Below are positions 8,370 to 15,465 of a DNA stretch of 18,344 nt, in pieces. Position 1 is the stretch's first letter. Each line of letters starts with the position of its first letter. The translations under genes and the position numbers were made by a program. The stretch comes from Desulfotignum sp. (lineage in GTDB: Bacteria > Desulfobacterota > Desulfobacteria > Desulfobacterales > Desulfobacteraceae). The notes under the pieces were generated by a model. It was not told the origin of the DNA. It worked only from the letters and a program-made list of their open reading frames with translations, and searched no databases. The DNA lies in contig JAABSS010000441.1 in assembly GCA_011390235.1 (NCBI GenBank), forward strand, positions 1-18,344, written 5' to 3'.

Positions 8370-10495
8370 GGGACAGCCTCTCCTGATACCGGCAGAAAAA
8401 TGGTAAACCTGGTGCCTTTTTTCAACTGGCTGTCACAGATGATCCTGCCGTTAAGCTGCTTGACAATGCCATGCACAATGGCAAGGCCCAGACCGGCATT
8501 TTTTTTTCCTTTTTTGCTGGTGTTGTAGGGTTCAAATATTTTTTCCATGATTTCTGGATCAATACCCGGGCCGTTATCGGAAATCGTGATTTCAATGTGG
8601 CCGGGAAGCTGTTTTTTTTCACCGATGAGAATTTTGGCGGATTCCTGCCGGAATCGGGTGTGTATCGTTATTTCTCCGCCTTTTTTCATGGCTTCTGCGC
8701 CATTTTTTATCAGATTGATGAAGACCTGTTTGATCCCGTTCGGGTCTGTTTTAATCTGAGGCAGATGGGGATCCAGATGCATGACAGTGTCTATCTGCCG
8801 GGGCAGGAGTATGGATTTTTTGACTATTTCCATCATCCGGGTACACAACTGGTTCACATCCACCATCTCAAATCCGGAAATTCTGGGGCTTGAAAAACTG
8901 GACAGCCCGTCCAGAAGCAGAGAAACCCGGCCCATCTCTTCTTTTACCACGGACAGCTCCTCCTGGGCCGGATGTTTGCCCGGCAGTTTCAAACTCAGGC
9001 TTTCCAAATAGTTTCTGATGATGGCAATGGGGTTGTTTATCTCATGGATGACCTTGTCTGTCATGGTGGCAAAGGCTTCCATTTTTTTTTCACTGACACG
9101 GTCGGCATGTTCCTGAAGCATCCAGATATTTTCCATACAGATGCCGGTCTGTCGGGAAAAAATATCCACAATGCCCTGGCTGGTGCGAATCTGGTGAAAC
9201 AGGTCCTTATCTCCCCCCAGGACCATGGTTCCCATCATTCTGCCGGCAGACCGGATAGGCAGGGCATAAAAACCGCTGGTCTCCAGCAGCCGCAGGATCT
9301 GGATATCAGAGACAGCCAGGCGGTCCTGCTGGTTTATGCTGGTCTGGGGGGCTGCCTTTTTCACACTTTTAACAATCAGACTGGTCTGATTTGACAGGGG
9401 CAGGGCCACCCGCTTGATGACCTGGTGGTTTTTATCCTGGCGGGTGCATGCACCGGTCAGCAAGTCTTTTTTTTCATCCAGAAAAAAGAAAAATATACGG
9501 GGCACCTGGAACAGTATTCTGAAGCCTTTTTCCACCACTTCCATAATGGATTCCGTATCCCGGGCTTTCACCAGATTTTCCAGGGTGCCGTAAACAAGTG
9601 AGGCATCTGTGACAGCTGCAGCAACCTTGTTTTCAGTAGCCGGATGGTCTTTGGCATCCATTGAAATATCCAGATGCCGGGCCAGATCCATCACATCATT
9701 TTGGGTCTGCGCAACCATCTGCTCCAAACGGACCTGGTGAATGCCTGTAAGCGCAGCCATGTCTGCCAGGTCTGCCGGATCTTCATGACCTGACAACAGG
9801 TTGGCTGCATAAATGGTCCTGATATGGGCCAGTTCCCCCTGGATTTTTTCAGGGGGTTCATGGAGGAACAACACCGCATCGGCAACCAGAGGGTTGAGCT
9901 GCCACTGCCGGAACAGCCAGGCACTCACCTGGGGTGCATCTGTCTGGAAAACAGCCATTTCAGCCCGGGCTGCTTTTTTTTCCATGTCACCGGTTTTCAA
10001 AATAGGGGCATATTCTTGGGGAAAGGTCTGCATCAGGGCCAGGCGGCCGATATCATGGAGCAGTCCGGCCAGAAAAAACTCATCCAGATTGCCCAGACCC
10101 TGTTCTTTTGCCAGGTTTTCCGCCATGAGTGCACAAGTGTAGGAGTGATACCAGAACTGTCCCATGTTGAATCCCGGCAGTTTTCTGGAAAGGCTGAAAA
10201 AATGCAGGGCTGCGGATGAAATGGCCAGGTTGCGGATGGTGTCCACCCCCAGATAGACCACGGCATTTTTGATTGTGGTAACCTCCTGGCGCAGGTTGAC
10301 ATAGGATGATCCCATGATCTGGAGAAGCTTGGCTGTCAAAGAGGGATCTGTGGAAATAATCCGGGTCAATTCCCGGGTGCTGGAATCATCGTTGCTGCAG
10401 GCCTTTACCAGCGCAACCATGACCTGTGGCAGCTGTGGCAGATGCCTGGATTGTCCCAGTTTTTCAAATACGTTGTTCACCCGGATCCGATCCAA
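8366..10495 (-). CDS. HDOD-GAF-histidine kinase hybrid sensor
   Basis: The 709-residue protein has three parts. Residues ~15-235 are an HDOD domain (LPQLPQ..., STDPSLTAKLLQ, LGVDTIRNLA, and GLLHDIGRLAL, which keeps an intact His-Asp pair). Residues ~300-460 look like a GAF sensor. Residues ~473-702 are a histidine kinase: dimerisation helix with phospho-acceptor His484 in VIHEINNP, N-box NLIKNGAEAM (594-603), G1 box DNGPGID (640-646), and G2 box GLGLAIVHG (668-676). No transmembrane segment is visible, so it is probably cytosolic. No receiver domain is fused and no response regulator lies in the window, so the phosphate acceptor is unknown. The longest reading starts at TTG (10495); GTG at 10480 is also possible, and neither has a clear ribosome site. 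The first internal ATG (residue 26) would cut into the HDOD domain. It heads a three-gene operon and overlaps the next gene by four bases. Confidence 0.9.
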   Translation of the reverse strand: MDRIRVNNVFEKLGQSRHLPQLPQVMVALVKACSNDDSSTRELTRIISTDPSLTAKLLQIMGSSYVNLRQEVTTIKNAVVYLGVDTIRNLAISSAALHFFSLSRKLPGFNMGQFWYHSYTCALMAENLAKEQGLGNLDEFFLAGLLHDIGRLALMQTFPQEYAPILKTGDMEKKAARAEMAVFQTDAPQVSAWLFRQWQLNPLVADAVLFLHEPPEKIQGELAHIRTIYAANLLSGHEDPADLADMAALTGIHQVRLEQMVAQTQNDVMDLARHLDISMDAKDHPATENKVAAAVTDASLVYGTLENLVKARDTESIMEVVEKGFRILFQVPRIFFFFLDEKKDLLTGACTRQDKNHQVIKRVALPLSNQTSLIVKSVKKAAPQTSINQQDRLAVSDIQILRLLETSGFYALPIRSAGRMMGTMVLGGDKDLFHQIRTSQGIVDIFSRQTGICMENIWMLQEHADRVSEKKMEAFATMTDKVIHEINNPIAIIRNYLESLSLKLPGKHPAQEELSVVKEEMGRVSLLLDGLSSFSSPRISGFEMVDVNQLCTRMMEIVKKSILLPRQIDTVMHLDPHLPQIKTDPNGIKQVFINLIKNGAEAMKKGGEITIHTRFRQESAKILIGEKKQLPGHIEITISDNGPGIDPEIMEKIFEPYNTSKKGKKNAGLGLAIVHGIVKQLNGRIICDSQLKKGTRFTIFLPVSGEAVP

Positions 10496-10537
10496 AATAA
10501 TGCTGCATTGGGGGTTTTTGCTCTTTTACTCATCGTT

Positions 10538-10566
10538 TTTATAGTTATTTTACCACCACAAATCAA
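10538..10566 (-). promoter_or_regulatory. sigma70-like promoter for the HDOD kinase operon
   Basis: On the minus strand TTGATT (10566-10561) and TATAAA (10543-10538) are separated by 17 bases. The start would be near 10531, leaving a leader of about 36 bases before the TTG at 10495. This supports a single transcript for the kinase, the MshEN-like gene and the MinD-like gene. Confidence 0.5.
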
Positions 10567-10570
10567 TAGG

Positions 10571-10599
10571 TTTAAAAAATAATCGCAATGATTTATTAT
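10571..10599 (+). promoter_or_regulatory. possible promoter for the ferritin-like gene
   Basis: TTTAAA (10571-10576) and TATTAT (10594-10599) are 17 bases apart, 57 bases upstream of the ATG at 10656. The region is AT-rich, so chance matches are easy. A second candidate -10, TATGAT at 10609-10614, has no good -35 partner. Confidence 0.35.
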
Positions 10600-10655
10600 G
10601 TAAGGGTTTATGATGATACCGAATTGAAACCTTTGACCCAAGGAAAGTGTTCCCC

Positions 10656-11153
10656 ATGTTTACACCCAATGATCTGATGGATATTGCCGCAAAAATGGAA
10701 AAAAACGGCCAGGCCATTTACCTGGAAGCCAAAAAAAAGGTTGACAGCCGCACCCTGAAATCCCTGCTCCAATGGATGGCTGATGAAGAAGCCGCCCACC
10801 AGGAGTGGTTTTTGGAGCAAAAAAACACCTGGAGCGCTTCTGGAGCAAACACGGATCTGGAAACCATGCTGCCGGACGTGATCAAAGAGATGATGGGGGA
10901 CAAAACACTGTCTCTGGATGATGTGGATTTTTCCCGGATCCGGTCTGCCTCTGAAATGCTTGACACATTTGTCACATTTGAAAACGACACCATATTGTTT
11001 TATGAATTTCTCCAGGCCTTTATCCAGGATACCCAGGCTTTGGCCGAGCTGGAAAAAATCATCAAAGAAGAAAAAAACCATGTGGAAAAACTTACAGATA
11101 TGATCCAGGCCATATCCAGCAAAAAAATCAGAGAGCAAGCCTTTCATTTTTAA
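10656..11153 (+). CDS. ferritin-like/rubrerythrin-type diiron protein
   Basis: A 165-residue four-helix-bundle protein of the rubrerythrin/ferritin-like class. Likely iron ligands are Glu15 in the first helix, Glu45 and His48 in ADEEAAHQEWF, Glu109 and/or Glu117 in the third helix, and Glu139 and His142 in KEEKNHVEKL, so both ExxH motifs are intact. There is no C-terminal rubredoxin domain (no CxxC pair), so it is not a classical rubrerythrin. Relatives act in peroxide reduction or iron handling in the cytosol of anaerobes; the exact role is inferred. The ATG at 10656 is preferred over an in-frame GTG at 10647, because AGGAAAG at 10641-10647 is correctly spaced for the ATG and overlaps the GTG. 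It is divergent from the HDOD kinase and convergent with the MscS gene. The 48-base gap downstream holds only a weak GGGGT/ACCCC hairpin (11169-11187). Confidence 0.82.
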   Translation: MFTPNDLMDIAAKMEKNGQAIYLEAKKKVDSRTLKSLLQWMADEEAAHQEWFLEQKNTWSASGANTDLETMLPDVIKEMMGDKTLSLDDVDFSRIRSASEMLDTFVTFENDTILFYEFLQAFIQDTQALAELEKIIKEEKNHVEKLTDMIQAISSKKIREQAFHF

Positions 11154-11201
11154 ACAAGCGCTGTTCAGGGGGTGGTGTTTTAACCCCGTGAAACCTGTCT
11201 G

Positions 11202-12875
11202 TTACGGCAGCGCTGCCGGTTTGTGCACCGTAAGCTGGGGAAAGGGAATTTCCCAGTTGTTTTGGGTACAGGCATCTGTGCACCACCGCTGGATGGCCCG
11301 GGAGATCCGGTTGTAAAGGGGTGCCATTTTCCCCTCAAAGTCTGCAATCACCACAAGATCCAGAGAGGATGACCCGGCTGCGGCAAATTCCACCCTGAGG
11401 TTCAGCAGAGAGTCTGCAAATGCTTCTGCTTCCAGCTGGTTCCGGATATGGGCTTCCAGGATCTCAAGTATCTCATGGGTGGCTGCAGCCTGGAGATTAT
11501 AGGATATGCCGAAACCAATTTTCAGCCGGAAATTAACGGACAGGTTCATTGGAGACATGCCCAGAAAGTCAGCGGTCTGGTACACCTTTTTCGCCCCTCC
11601 CCGCATGACAAGCTCCACCATTTCATGGGACAGGCTGGTGACACATCCCCGGGTATCGTCCGAAAGGATCACCCAGTCATTTTTCCGGCAGGGAAACCAG
11701 GGTTCGTGGCGCTTAAAGGGCCGGGACGTCAGGTCCATAAGGGTTTCAATGGGAAGCCGCAGGGTCTGTCCCAAATCAGGGTTTTCAAACAAAGAAAACA
11801 TGTTGATGCGTTTTACCAGCCAGGGCACCCCCTGGTAAACGACCCGCTCACCTTCCCGTACCGCCCCGATATTGAGCATCAGACGGCTCTGGTGCCAGAA
11901 CCGGGGCAGGGTGTGTTTGGCTGCCCACCCCAAGCCCATGAGAAAAATAATGGCCAGGGACAAAAGCACCCAGTCCTCAAACACATAAAAAACCAGGATC
12001 ACCACAAGCAATGCAGCAAAAAAAGTCACAACCCGGAACAAAAGATCCAGGGCCCGGAGATGAAACGGCCGGTACTGGGCCATGTATCCGGGAATGTATT
12101 TGACCAAAGACATATAGGCATACCTGATCAGCAGCACGATACTGATACAGGAAACAAGGGCGATAAACAGAAAAAGTCCCCGGTTTTTAAAAAAGTTCTT
12201 GATGGAGGCCTGGGAGCTTTCAATAAGGGACTGTTCTTCTGATTCCAGTTCCGACAGCTGCATCTGGGTGATTTCCAGTTTGCTTAAGATCTGATTTTCC
12301 ACCCCCTGCCATTCCGGCACCAGCTTTTCCAGTTGCTTCTCTAAGGTCTTGTCTTGGGTGCGGGATATCAGGTCCATCAGATTTTCATTGGCCTGCCGGA
12401 CAATTGGTTTGCGTTTCTGGTAATAGGAAAGCTCGTCTTTGAGTCTTGTTTTTTCCCGGGCCTTCTGGGTAACCCGTTTAAGTTCGGTTATTCCGGGCTC
12501 TATAAGGGAGACCAGTTCATCTTTCCAGTTGAACTGTTCCTCTTTTTGTTCGGCAAACAAACCAATGTCCACCCCGGTGGCAATGCGCTCAAAATCCCGA
12601 CTGGCCGAGGCCAGCATCTTGTCCAGCCTGTCCAGTTCCGCTGCCAGGTTTTCCTTTTGTGTTTCCGATGTACTGGCTGCAATATCCTGTTTTTTTTCAG
12701 CTATCCGCTTTTCCAGATTCTGCTTGAGGTCAATAATGGAATCCAGCATATCAAGAGATCCGGATTCAACAGGCCCTGGTTTGTCGTCCACATCCTGGGC
12801 ACCGGCAGATAATACCATTCCCAGCAAGCCTGCCAGCAAAAGGATCATTACCGCATAAATGCGCACCTTACCCAT
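11202..12875 (-). CDS. MscS-family mechanosensitive channel-like protein with long N-terminal coiled coil
   Basis: Starting at the ATG at 12875, the protein has 557 residues. A signal peptide (~1-26, ending near SAGAQD) is followed by a charged, probably periplasmic coiled-coil region (~45-220). Hydrophobic segments lie at ~232-252 and ~281-318. A beta domain at ~397-442 (KNDWVILSDDTRGCVTSL...) and a C-terminal alpha/beta domain (~450-550) match MscS-family channels, which open under membrane tension. A preceding stretch (~340-390, REGERVVYQGVPWLVKRINM) looks like a second, related beta unit. The classic glycine/alanine-rich pore helix is not obvious, so channel activity is inferred. The start was chosen because GGAG lies five bases upstream (12884-12881); two ATGs at 12899 and 12896 lack such a site. 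It follows the flavoprotein fusion by 20 bases, so is probably co-transcribed with it. Confidence 0.8.
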   Translation of the reverse strand: MGKVRIYAVMILLLAGLLGMVLSAGAQDVDDKPGPVESGSLDMLDSIIDLKQNLEKRIAEKKQDIAASTSETQKENLAAELDRLDKMLASASRDFERIATGVDIGLFAEQKEEQFNWKDELVSLIEPGITELKRVTQKAREKTRLKDELSYYQKRKPIVRQANENLMDLISRTQDKTLEKQLEKLVPEWQGVENQILSKLEITQMQLSELESEEQSLIESSQASIKNFFKNRGLFLFIALVSCISIVLLIRYAYMSLVKYIPGYMAQYRPFHLRALDLLFRVVTFFAALLVVILVFYVFEDWVLLSLAIIFLMGLGWAAKHTLPRFWHQSRLMLNIGAVREGERVVYQGVPWLVKRINMFSLFENPDLGQTLRLPIETLMDLTSRPFKRHEPWFPCRKNDWVILSDDTRGCVTSLSHEMVELVMRGGAKKVYQTADFLGMSPMNLSVNFRLKIGFGISYNLQAAATHEILEILEAHIRNQLEAEAFADSLLNLRVEFAAAGSSSLDLVVIADFEGKMAPLYNRISRAIQRWCTDACTQNNWEIPFPQLTVHKPAALP

Positions 12876-12895
12876 TTTGGCTCCTTTTTTCCCCA

Positions 12896-13888
12896 TCATC
12901 TATTTGCAACCATATCCTGTTTTAAAGAAGCTACCAGGGCATGCACCCGGGCCTGTATGTCTTTTCCCACCAAGGCGATACTTTCTAAATCTTTTGCTTC
13001 AGGCAGATCCCAGAAAAGGGTCTTCACCCCTGGTATGGGCGTTATGCCCGGCTCCAGGCACACCACACATAACGGCAGATTATTTGTGAACTCCTCAGCC
13101 ATGAGTGCATCCAGGGCCTCAGGCAGCCGATATTTGATATCAATGCCCTGTTGTGCCATCAAATCCAGGGCCAGCGGATCAATATCTTCAGCAGGCTTGA
13201 TACCGACGCAAAGCACCCGGATATCCCCTTTGGCCGCTTGTTTTGCAAAGGCCGCCGCCATCTGGCTTCTGCACGCATTTTTTGCGGAAACAAAAACCAG
13301 AACCGGCTTGTTCTGCACCGCTGCCATCACCCGGCCGGCAGCTTCCCGGATATCTTTATCCACCCCGGCCACCTGTGCAACAGCACCGGCAGACTCCACT
13401 TTTTTATAGGTCAAAGATTCTGCAAATTTTGCAGAGATGGCATCAAAAAAATAGTGGGCCGTCAGCTCCACTCCCTCAAACAGGCGTTTGCCCCCCGAGG
13501 CTGCTGCAGATAAAAGCACACCCTGGCGGGATCCTGCATCAGGATCAGCCAGCTTCAGCTTGTACTTGCGGCCCCAGAACATCTGGCAACGGTCAATCAG
13601 GATCTTTGCCTGGGCAGACACATTGTAGAAAAACACAGGGGATGCCAGCACCACCACATCGGCCCGACGGATAAGGCCGTAAATATGCGGCTCCATCTCA
13701 TCTTTGATGGGACAGAACCCTTTTTTTTCACACACGATCAATTCTTTGCATGGCTGGATGTCCAGACTGTCCATATGGATTACCCGGGTCTGGGCACCCT
13801 GTTCCTCACAGATTCTTAAAAATTCGGTCAAAAGATAGTCTGAATTTCCATTTTTGCGGGGACTTCCCTGCAATCCCAGGACAAACAT
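12896..13888 (-). CDS. NADPH-dependent FMN reductase fused to a degenerate ArsC/LMW-PTP-like domain
   Basis: This 330-residue protein has two domains. Residues 1-~185 are a flavodoxin-like FMN reductase: GSPRKNGNSD (8-17) binds the FMN phosphate, ASPVFFYNVSAQAKILIDR (82-100) is typical of the family, and Cys47, Cys53 and Cys59 (last in GFCPIKDEM) recall the cysteine cluster of iron-sulfur flavoproteins, but with altered spacing and one cysteine fewer. Residues ~195-330 resemble arsenate reductase/low-molecular-weight tyrosine phosphatase. The P-loop reads VSAKNACRSQM, so the nucleophile position of CxxNxCRS is Ser201 while Cys206-Arg207 remain. The usual LPDP acid loop reads LPEA (~295-298). 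Classical phosphatase or arsenate reductase chemistry is therefore doubtful. ATG 13888 has a perfect AAGGAGG five bases upstream; an upstream TTG at 13909 was rejected. The gene is divergent from the CoA-disulfide reductase-like gene. Confidence 0.85.
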   Translation of the reverse strand: MFVLGLQGSPRKNGNSDYLLTEFLRICEEQGAQTRVIHMDSLDIQPCKELIVCEKKGFCPIKDEMEPHIYGLIRRADVVVLASPVFFYNVSAQAKILIDRCQMFWGRKYKLKLADPDAGSRQGVLLSAAASGGKRLFEGVELTAHYFFDAISAKFAESLTYKKVESAGAVAQVAGVDKDIREAAGRVMAAVQNKPVLVFVSAKNACRSQMAAAFAKQAAKGDIRVLCVGIKPAEDIDPLALDLMAQQGIDIKYRLPEALDALMAEEFTNNLPLCVVCLEPGITPIPGVKTLFWDLPEAKDLESIALVGKDIQARVHALVASLKQDMVANR

Positions 13889-13921
13889 GGCGGCCTCCTT
13901 TATATTCAATATTTACTTATA

Positions 13922-13950
13922 AGATGATGTTATTTCCGACCGGATGTCAA
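13922..13950 (-). promoter_or_regulatory. possible promoter for the reductase-MscS pair
   Basis: A perfect -35 hexamer TTGACA lies on the minus strand at 13950-13945. No good -10 follows at 17 bases; CATCAT at a 15-base spacing is the best match (4 of 6). It could be a weak or activator-dependent promoter, or a chance match. Confidence 0.28.
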
Positions 13951-13963
13951 GGAAATCTTCGGC

Positions 13964-13992
13964 TTGAAAAAACAAAGAAACAGACTTATGCT
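13964..13992 (+). promoter_or_regulatory. sigma70-like promoter for the CoA-disulfide reductase-like gene
   Basis: TTGAAA (13964-13969) and TATGCT (13987-13992) are 17 bases apart. The predicted start is near 13999, just ahead of the hairpin at 14003-14021, with a leader of about 58 bases before the ATG at 14057. Confidence 0.5.
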
Positions 13993-14002
13993 TGGTGAAT
14001 TA

Positions 14003-14021
14003 TCCAGCACGTGTTGCTGGA
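14003..14021 (+). promoter_or_regulatory. perfect 7-bp hairpin/operator in CoADR-like leader
   Basis: TCCAGCA (14003-14009) and TGCTGGA (14015-14021) form a perfect inverted repeat around a five-base CGTGT loop. It lies immediately downstream of the predicted transcription start and 35 bases before the start codon. It may be a repressor site or an RNA hairpin. There is no T-run after it, so it is not a simple terminator. Confidence 0.45.
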
Positions 14022-14056
14022 CATTATGTTTTCAATGGTTTAGCCAAGGAGGATCC

Positions 14057-15391
14057 ATGGATTTTGTTATTATCGGCGGGGATGCCGCCGGCATGAGTGC
14101 AGCCAGCCGTGCCAGAAGGCAGTATCCCGACCTTACGATCACCGTGCTGGAACAAAGCCATGACGTGTCCTACAGCGCATGCAGTATGCCCTATAATATT
14201 GCAGATCCCCAAACCCCCATGGATGACCTTGTGGTCCGGACAGCAGCAGAATTTGTCGACAAACACAAGATCGATCTGCGCACCGGCCACAAAGTCACCG
14301 CCATCCTTAGAGACACCAGACAGGTATCCGGAAAAACCGCGGGCAATGAACCGTTTTGCACAGGATACGACAAACTGCTCATTGCCACCGGTGCTACCCC
14401 CACCCTGCCTGATCTGCCGGGCAAAGAACTGCTCATGCCCTTAAAACAGCTGGAACACGGCCGGCAGATCAAACAGGCCATCAAGGACCGCCGGGCAAAA
14501 AAAGCAGCCATCCTGGGCATGGGATATATTGCCCTGGAAATGTGCGAAGCCCTTACAGCGATTGGCATCCAGGTGAGCATAATCAAGCCTTCTTCCCGGT
14601 TTCTGCCCTGGCTTCCAGAGGATATGGCACAGATCGTACAAGATGAGCTGGCCAGAAATAGGGTTGATATCTACCTGGGAACCGCAGTGACATCCATTGA
14701 AGCAAAAAAAAACAAGGTTTATCTGCACTGCGGCCGCATGACCCTTGATGCAGATCTGGCCTTAGGTGCCACCGGGGTTCGCCCCTGCAGTGAACTGGCC
14801 CGGGATGCAGGGCTGGCCCTCAGTGTTTCTGAATCCATCAGCGCGGATTCCTACCTGCGGACCTCGGACCCGGATATTTTTGCAGCCGGCGACTGCGGGG
14901 ATGCCTTTCATGTGGTCACGGGCAAAAAAACGTGGATTCCCCTTGCCTTGCGGGCAAACCGGGCAGGGTGGGCGGTTGCCGACAATTTGTTCAAAGAAGA
15001 AACATTGCTTCAGGGTGTGGCAGGCACCGCAGTCTTCAAGGTGTTTGATCTGGCAGTGGCCAGATCCGGGCTGACCCTGTCCGAAGCCAAAAAAGCGGGT
15101 TTTGATCCGGTGGAAAACCGGATCACCAGCTTGTCCCGGGCCAAATGGCAGCCGGGTGCGGCCAAAATCCATGTGAACATGGTGGGGGACAAAAAAACCG
15201 GACGGCTTCTGGGTACCCAGATGGTGGGGACCGACGGGGTGGCCCACAGGATCAATGCTGTGGCAGTGGCCCTGCACGCCAGCATGACTGTAGCGGATTT
15301 TATTCAGACAGACCTGGCTTATGCACCGCCTTTTGGCCCCACCTGGGATCCTTTGCTGACAGCAGCCATTCAACTGGAAAAAAAATTGTAG
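14057..15391 (+). CDS. CoA-disulfide reductase-like pyridine nucleotide-disulfide oxidoreductase
   Basis: A 444-residue flavoenzyme of the single-cysteine CoADR/NADH oxidase/NADH peroxidase group. It has an N-terminal FAD loop IIGGDAAGMSAA (5-16), the redox-active Cys42 in SYSACSMPYNI (family pattern SxxCxxPY), an NAD(P) loop ILGMGYIALE (152-161), the second FAD motif FAAGDC (275-280) and a C-terminal dimerisation domain with AYAPPFGPTWDPL (421-433), whose Tyr422 matches the position of a conserved CoADR tyrosine. Such enzymes reduce CoA disulfide or persulfide, or oxygen/peroxide, with NAD(P)H in the cytosol; the substrate cannot be fixed from sequence. No rhodanese domain is fused. The ATG at 14057 is preferred because AAGGAGG (14046-14052) precedes it; the upstream in-frame ATG at 13964 lies in the promoter. 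It is divergent from the FMN reductase fusion, which suggests a shared redox locus. Confidence 0.88.
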   Translation: MDFVIIGGDAAGMSAASRARRQYPDLTITVLEQSHDVSYSACSMPYNIADPQTPMDDLVVRTAAEFVDKHKIDLRTGHKVTAILRDTRQVSGKTAGNEPFCTGYDKLLIATGATPTLPDLPGKELLMPLKQLEHGRQIKQAIKDRRAKKAAILGMGYIALEMCEALTAIGIQVSIIKPSSRFLPWLPEDMAQIVQDELARNRVDIYLGTAVTSIEAKKNKVYLHCGRMTLDADLALGATGVRPCSELARDAGLALSVSESISADSYLRTSDPDIFAAGDCGDAFHVVTGKKTWIPLALRANRAGWAVADNLFKEETLLQGVAGTAVFKVFDLAVARSGLTLSEAKKAGFDPVENRITSLSRAKWQPGAAKIHVNMVGDKKTGRLLGTQMVGTDGVAHRINAVAVALHASMTVADFIQTDLAYAPPFGPTWDPLLTAAIQLEKKL

Positions 15392-15465
15392 CCTGGAACT
15401 GCAACTTTGGTTTTTTTCCCCGGCACACATGCCCGAACGAATTGAGGAACAGATGTTTCACAGGG

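Noticed and set aside
10464..10508. 14-codon upstream ORF overlapping the HDOD kinase start
   Set aside because: The ATG at 10508 has no ribosome site and the frame is short, so a leader peptide is not supported.
10647..10655. GTG start for the ferritin-like protein
   Set aside because: It overlaps the AGGAAAG ribosome site that is correctly spaced for the ATG at 10656.
11205..11218. Perfect 14-bp palindrome CGGCAGCGCTGCCG
   Set aside because: It lies inside the last codons of the MscS-like gene, lacks a T-tract and reflects GC-rich Ala/Leu codons, so it is not a supported terminator or operator.
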